Positions 52,201 to 58,200 of a stretch of 64,000 bases of DNA are shown here, piece after piece. A model generated the notes under the pieces. The model was given only the letters and a program-made list of their open reading frames with translations. It searched no databases and was not told the origin of the DNA. Position 1 is the first letter of the stretch. Every line of letters starts with the position of its first letter. Source of the stretch: Athripsodes cinereus (taxonomy: Eukaryota > Arthropoda > Insecta > Trichoptera > Leptoceridae); contig OX388325.1 in assembly GCA_947579605.1 (NCBI GenBank), positions 7,001,572 to 7,065,571 on the forward strand, given 5' to 3'. A program made the translations under genes and the position numbers.

Positions 52201-55200
52201 CACTCATTTCTGTAAGGTTTCGAGTGTCCTGTAAAAGGCAGGTGTTTGTAAAACTTCACGTATAAGACAAATTAACACTTACACTTCAGCGATGAGGCAT
52301 GCCATCATAAAAAAATATATTGTTCATGTAATGTATGTATTTTGATGAGGTTTGCCACCCATCCTGAATATCTTATTTTTTTGTTGGTAAGGAGCGGACA
52401 ATCTGCATGTTTATTATTTGTATTTAATCCGCTGGTTACCCCGCTTGTGGAGTATGCCGTGATGTTTTAGTTTGGTAATGGCAGTAGTAGAAAATCTTAA
52501 AATAGCTCCTCTTTGGGTGCGTTCAGATAGTAGGATGCGAACGTCAATCAATCATCAATCTTCAACGATTCGGAGCTTTCTCCAAAGAAATATTTGAATG
52601 AATGCGTTTGTTTCCCGTCCTTATACGGGTTACGAAGGCATTCATTCAAATATTTCTTCGGAGAATGCTCCGAATCGTTGAAGATTGATGATTGATTGAC
52701 GTTCGCATCCTACTATCTGGATGCACCCTTTGGAGAACAGGGCGGAAACAAGTCGCCTTACATAATCTATTCACTTTATTCTTCGCAGTGTATATTTTTA
52801 CGAATCTGGGGTTGACGTAAACCCAAGTACACCCTAAAGAGCAAAGATGAGAATCATTTGTAGACTTTGGTAGATATGAATATTTTTTTGTGTTATTACA
52901 TTTTTTTTAAATTTTATGTATAATTTAGCATTTTTAATTCTTCCTGTATCTTTTTATTAAATAAAGTAACTCAAATTTATGTTTATAAGTTGGTAAGAAA
53001 GGGATCTTGATTGGTCCGCTCATTGTTATAATTAATCCTTTATATTTATCTCAACGATTTGCAGACAGCGTGTTTTGCGATATTTCGGGCACATTGCAAA
53101 AAGCGAGCCTGAAAACCTGGAAAGAGTAATTATAGCTGGGGCTGTAGAAGGGAGGTGAGGAAGGGGCAGAGTACCAATAAGATGGAGTGACCAAATTAAG
53201 GAGGCCACACAGAGTTCACTACACGGGACCTTGCACATGGCGGAGGATCGCTCAAGGTGGAGACAGATAGTCTACAGAACGAAGCATGATGGTCACGTCC
53301 TCAGGATTGAGGGACCGCCGGAGATGATGATGATGATTTATTGCTACAACTGTATGATCCATAATATAGAATAAGTAAATAAAGTAAAAAATAATACTTA
53401 TTTCAAGGAGAAGATTATTAGTAGATATGTTTAATATTAATGCAGTTAATTCATTGACTATCCCACATATTGTGCGGGATGCGGGGATAAAACAATAGAT
53501 GTTGAAATTTCATCGCAAACAACGCAACAATCATTACAATGTACCCGCAGAGAAGAGATTAATAATATGATATTATTATTATTATTATTGACATATTGTA
53601 TGACATTATATAAATGCATCTTTATGTGTATTTGTGTGATAGTGGTGTGAGTGTGTGTGTCTTGTCCAATCGGAAAGAAGAGGACAAAAGATTATCGCGT
53701 CATTTGAATAATACGTATTATGAAACTATTTATGTAGGGTGACTATTATTTATCCCGTGGAGCACCCGGTAAAGAATTGGTCTCCCACTCTTCTGCGTAA
53801 GTTTTCGAGTGTCCTGTAAAAGGCAGGTGTTCGAAAAAAATAAGACATTTTACATCTTAGATTCAGCGATGCGGCTTGCCACCCATCCTGAATGTCTTGA
53901 TTTTATACTGGCACGAAGAGGACAGTTTGCATGTTTCTTACATACAGCTGATCTGCTGGCTACCCCACTTGTGGGATATGCCGTGATAGTATAGTAGGTA
54001 GTAGTAGTAGACTATTATTTATTCGTTCACTTAATAATTTATTTTATTAATTTCGTATTCGTAATTAATGGGTGTGTCATTGATGGTTAATCTGTTGTTT
54101 TTCTATATATAGTGAATTATTGAATGTAGCACTTACCACATCTGTGCACTATGCCATCGATATAATATAATGAAATAATCCTAAAATCACTCCAAGTACA
54201 AGCTCTGCTAAATTTTATGTGTGAAATAGGTATCTATAAAAAAAATGTATAATTTTATTGTGATCATTGCATGCATATATTTAATGTGTAAACTACAAAT
54301 TTAATAAAAACATTGAATTGAAATAAAAAAAACTTATACTATCACGGCATTTCCCACATGTGGGGTAGCCAGCAGACCAACTGCATGCAATAAACATACA
54401 AGCTATTCCCTCCGTACCAACAAAAAAATATGACATTCAGGATGGATTGCAAACTTCATCGATGAATTTAACCCTTAAATGCATTTTGTAGCCATTTGGC
54501 TACATACCTAAAACCTTGTATATTTTTTAACCAAATGAAGTGTTAGTGTAAACACGCATTGTTGCCATTTAGAAATATTCCATAGATCAAAATAATAGAG
54601 TAATTTGCATTGTGGCAGCCATTTTTATTTTGAAATAACAGTTGCAATATATCAGTGTGACGAGTAACCACGTTTTGCACTTTGAAACTTTTTACTTGTT
54701 TTTTTAAAAGTGAATTTTATACAGAAATTGACAAAAAAAAAGATTTCAAACAATTTCATCGCTCGTAAAATATATTTCTTTTTAATGAAAAACGAAAATA
54801 TTTTTTTTTTTTTTATTTTTTTGTAAGTTATATAGCAATGCATAATGTAGCCATTTGGCTACATACCATTTTTTTTTTTTTTCAAAAAATAAATGCTTAT
54901 GTTCATCTTTTATTTTTTTTCATATTTTTTCCTTCAAATATACAAAGCATTGCATTTAAAAAAAAATTCCAGCAAAAATAAAAAAAATCATGCATTTAAG
55001 GGTTAAGACGTAACATGTGTTTACTGGTTGTCACTTTTTTTAGGTAACTAAAAAAATAAATAATACTTTATTCAATCAATCAATAACAATGTACAAATAT
55101 TGAGACAATTTGTTACCAACATCGCTACAATTAAGTTGCAGCAGCATCACTAGATATCCCTGTATAATACTCGTATTAATATTTGTAAAAATACTGTTAC

Positions 55201-58200
55201 CCTATTTAGGGAGCATGCGCATTTAAATAAGGAATCTGTAACGTTACATCATTAGTTTATTGAAGAAAAACGAAAATCTTATGATGTAAAATCAATTCCT
55301 CTCTATGAGTTTCGTATAGGTGTGATCGCGTGGATAACAATTAATACAACAGTGTTTGATAAACCTGAGTTACCCATAGGTATAATGTACTTTGTAATAC
55401 GAACATGCGGGTCTTCAAACGTTATATTTGTATTTTGACTTTTCTGTTATATTTGTATGCTTTAGTTTTTTTTTGTTTGTTACAGATATTATTGCAACGA
55501 AAGAAAGTATCGACGGTTTAAACGTAGACATAAAACGAAGAGATGTTAATCAGGGCAGGTGAAAGAAGGAAACTCCTTAAAAGAATTAGCCAACAACGAG
55601 GGATTGTTGGCTGATTGATTGGATTGGCCGCAACATCAGGCACCCAGGTCTGCTCATCACCATAGGGTAGGACCGAAAGCAGAAATGCTAGAGGCCGACC
55701 AAGAGACACCTATATGGATCAACTGAAGAAAGACATGAACTGTGGCACATACGTAGAACTAAAGAGACCAGCTGAAAATAGGGAGGAAAATAGAGAAGAA
55801 AATCTAAACTCGATGCAGACCATTCCAATGAATTGTAACTCACTATTATATCGACCATCCAGTTCCACAATTAAACAAGTCGAAATGTCTTATATTCGAG
55901 AAATCGCCATTTTTGTATATTTATCGCAAAAAGGTAGGTCGGCAGCGATCGAACCCGAGATCTCTGGATTAAAAGTCCTAGACTCTACATCTACTATCAG
56001 AGGCTACCGACCACATCGGTGGTTAGGTATAATGTTTTTGGTTTGCCAGACATCCTCGATATTGCGAAGGTCGCAGGAAGTTAAACATTTATAATAATTA
56101 CAATATTTATTTTCTTCGCTGACACATAGGTAGGTACTTTGCTGAATACTAATTTTTATTCACAATTTGACAATACGTCGAGATTTTTGAAAGCATGGCG
56201 CTAAAAATAGACAAAAGTAGAAACATAACAGGCACATTGATATGATAATCAATATCTATATTATTTTTTTTAATAAAGATATATCTGGGTTTTTGTTTTA
56301 TACACCTTTCACAGTAAGCTACTAAAAGCTTGTGTCGTGAAAGGGCAGTTTGCCGGCACCTGGTATCGAACCACGGACCCCATGTTCACGAGGCCGAGAC
56401 TCTACCTCCAGGCTACCGATGAACTCAGTACAATCGTTCTCAACAGCATAATAATTATGCTTTTTTATCCACCAGATAGCGGAACAAACATAATCCCAAA
56501 CTCTCCTGTCAGCAAGACTATAAAATTGTTTAATGATTTGAATGTTCATGTTCATATTTTCAACATAATATAACATACAATGACTTTACGGCCAGGATTA
56601 CAGAACACATGGTGAAAAATCGGTTAGATTGGTTCATAGAAGATAACAGGAAGCTGACTCCTTGCCTAATCGGCTTCGGGAAGAGAATGGGAGTCATGGA
56701 CTCTGCTTTGATTCTGTCGTCATCCTTTTACATGTTAATTTTTATACATAATTTTTATAATGTACACAAAAAGCATTGTAAAATATGGACATAAAACAAC
56801 ATGATAAACAGAGAATAAAACAAGAAACCACAAATGAACAACAAATATACATGGTTCAAAAGATGAAAAATTTTTAAAGGTCTTTTTTGTTAATTTGATA
56901 AAATTATTATTAGTCAGTATGAATAAGTAAAACAGAATATTTTGAACTAAACAAGTGGAATGTCAGATAAAACAAGTTCTTTCAATGGGGAACTTTCAGA
57001 AAAACAATCAGCTCAAAAAATATAGGAGTCCAAGGAATCCTATTTATCCGTTTAGATGACAATCTATTAACCTTTAGTACAGAAAACAAGAAAAATTATT
57101 GTGCTTTTTTATATTTTTAAACGTGCATTTTTAAGGCTTTCATCACTATTTGAAAAAGCAACTTTCGCACCTCGTCGCAAAAAGGTCTGTCCACCCATGA
57201 CGGAACAGTGTGTGACGTCATCAGCTGCTATAGGCAGTAGGTACTAAGATTGAAACATAGCGCCTACCGACTTCACAACGGGCTAATTCAATAACATGGC
57301 GTTAAAATTATTGACAGAAAAAATTTATTTTTAAAATGAAAATAGTGAATGTGTTATTATAGTGTTATTTTAAAATAGTGTTTTTTTATAGTTTCTTATT
57401 AGGATATTCGTGACCAGCGTATGTTTATTAATATTATAAATTGATAAAATTTATTCATATTCTTCACACATGCATGTTCCCCATTGTATGTCAAAAAGTA
57501 TAAAATGTGTCATGTCACTGGAACACCTGAGGAATGTCAATTAATATTAAAAAAAATAATATCATGATTGTTCTCAAACTTAAACATAATATTTCTGAGA
57601 ATAAGTGTACATAGGTAATGCATTATGTTAATTTGTTTGATTAACTGACTGTATTATGTTAGTGAGTAGTGAGTACCTAACTACATCTGGATGACTTAGG
57701 TAGACCCACTTGAGATCAAAGACCTTATATTATCTCGCAGAATTATTACGATTCCTGCGTATGTTACAAAGCGGAGTATAATGGGCATAATATAATATTA
57801 CAGTATCTACATAACATAAAACATATCACACTGTCCAGCTACGGAACTCAACATGTCCTAATTTTTTATGTAATTGCACTGAGAAAAACACTCACAACGA
57901 ATCATTGGTATGTACTATCAGATTAGGACCAGTGATAGCACAAACGATTCATTAGTACGAATCTACAATATTAACCTATCGCAAACAAGTCGTTGGTAAA
58001 TTTTTTTTTTGAAAAACCACCGCAAGACTTAAAAAACACCCCATTTAAGAATAAATTAAAACCAGAGATGTGACGTATTTGAAATAAAAGTATTTAAAAT
58101 ACAAATACAAAATACAAAATACGTATTTGTATTTTGTATTTCAAATACCTTTTTGTAAAAAGTATTTTGTATTTTATTTGAAATACTTTTTTTGAGTATT

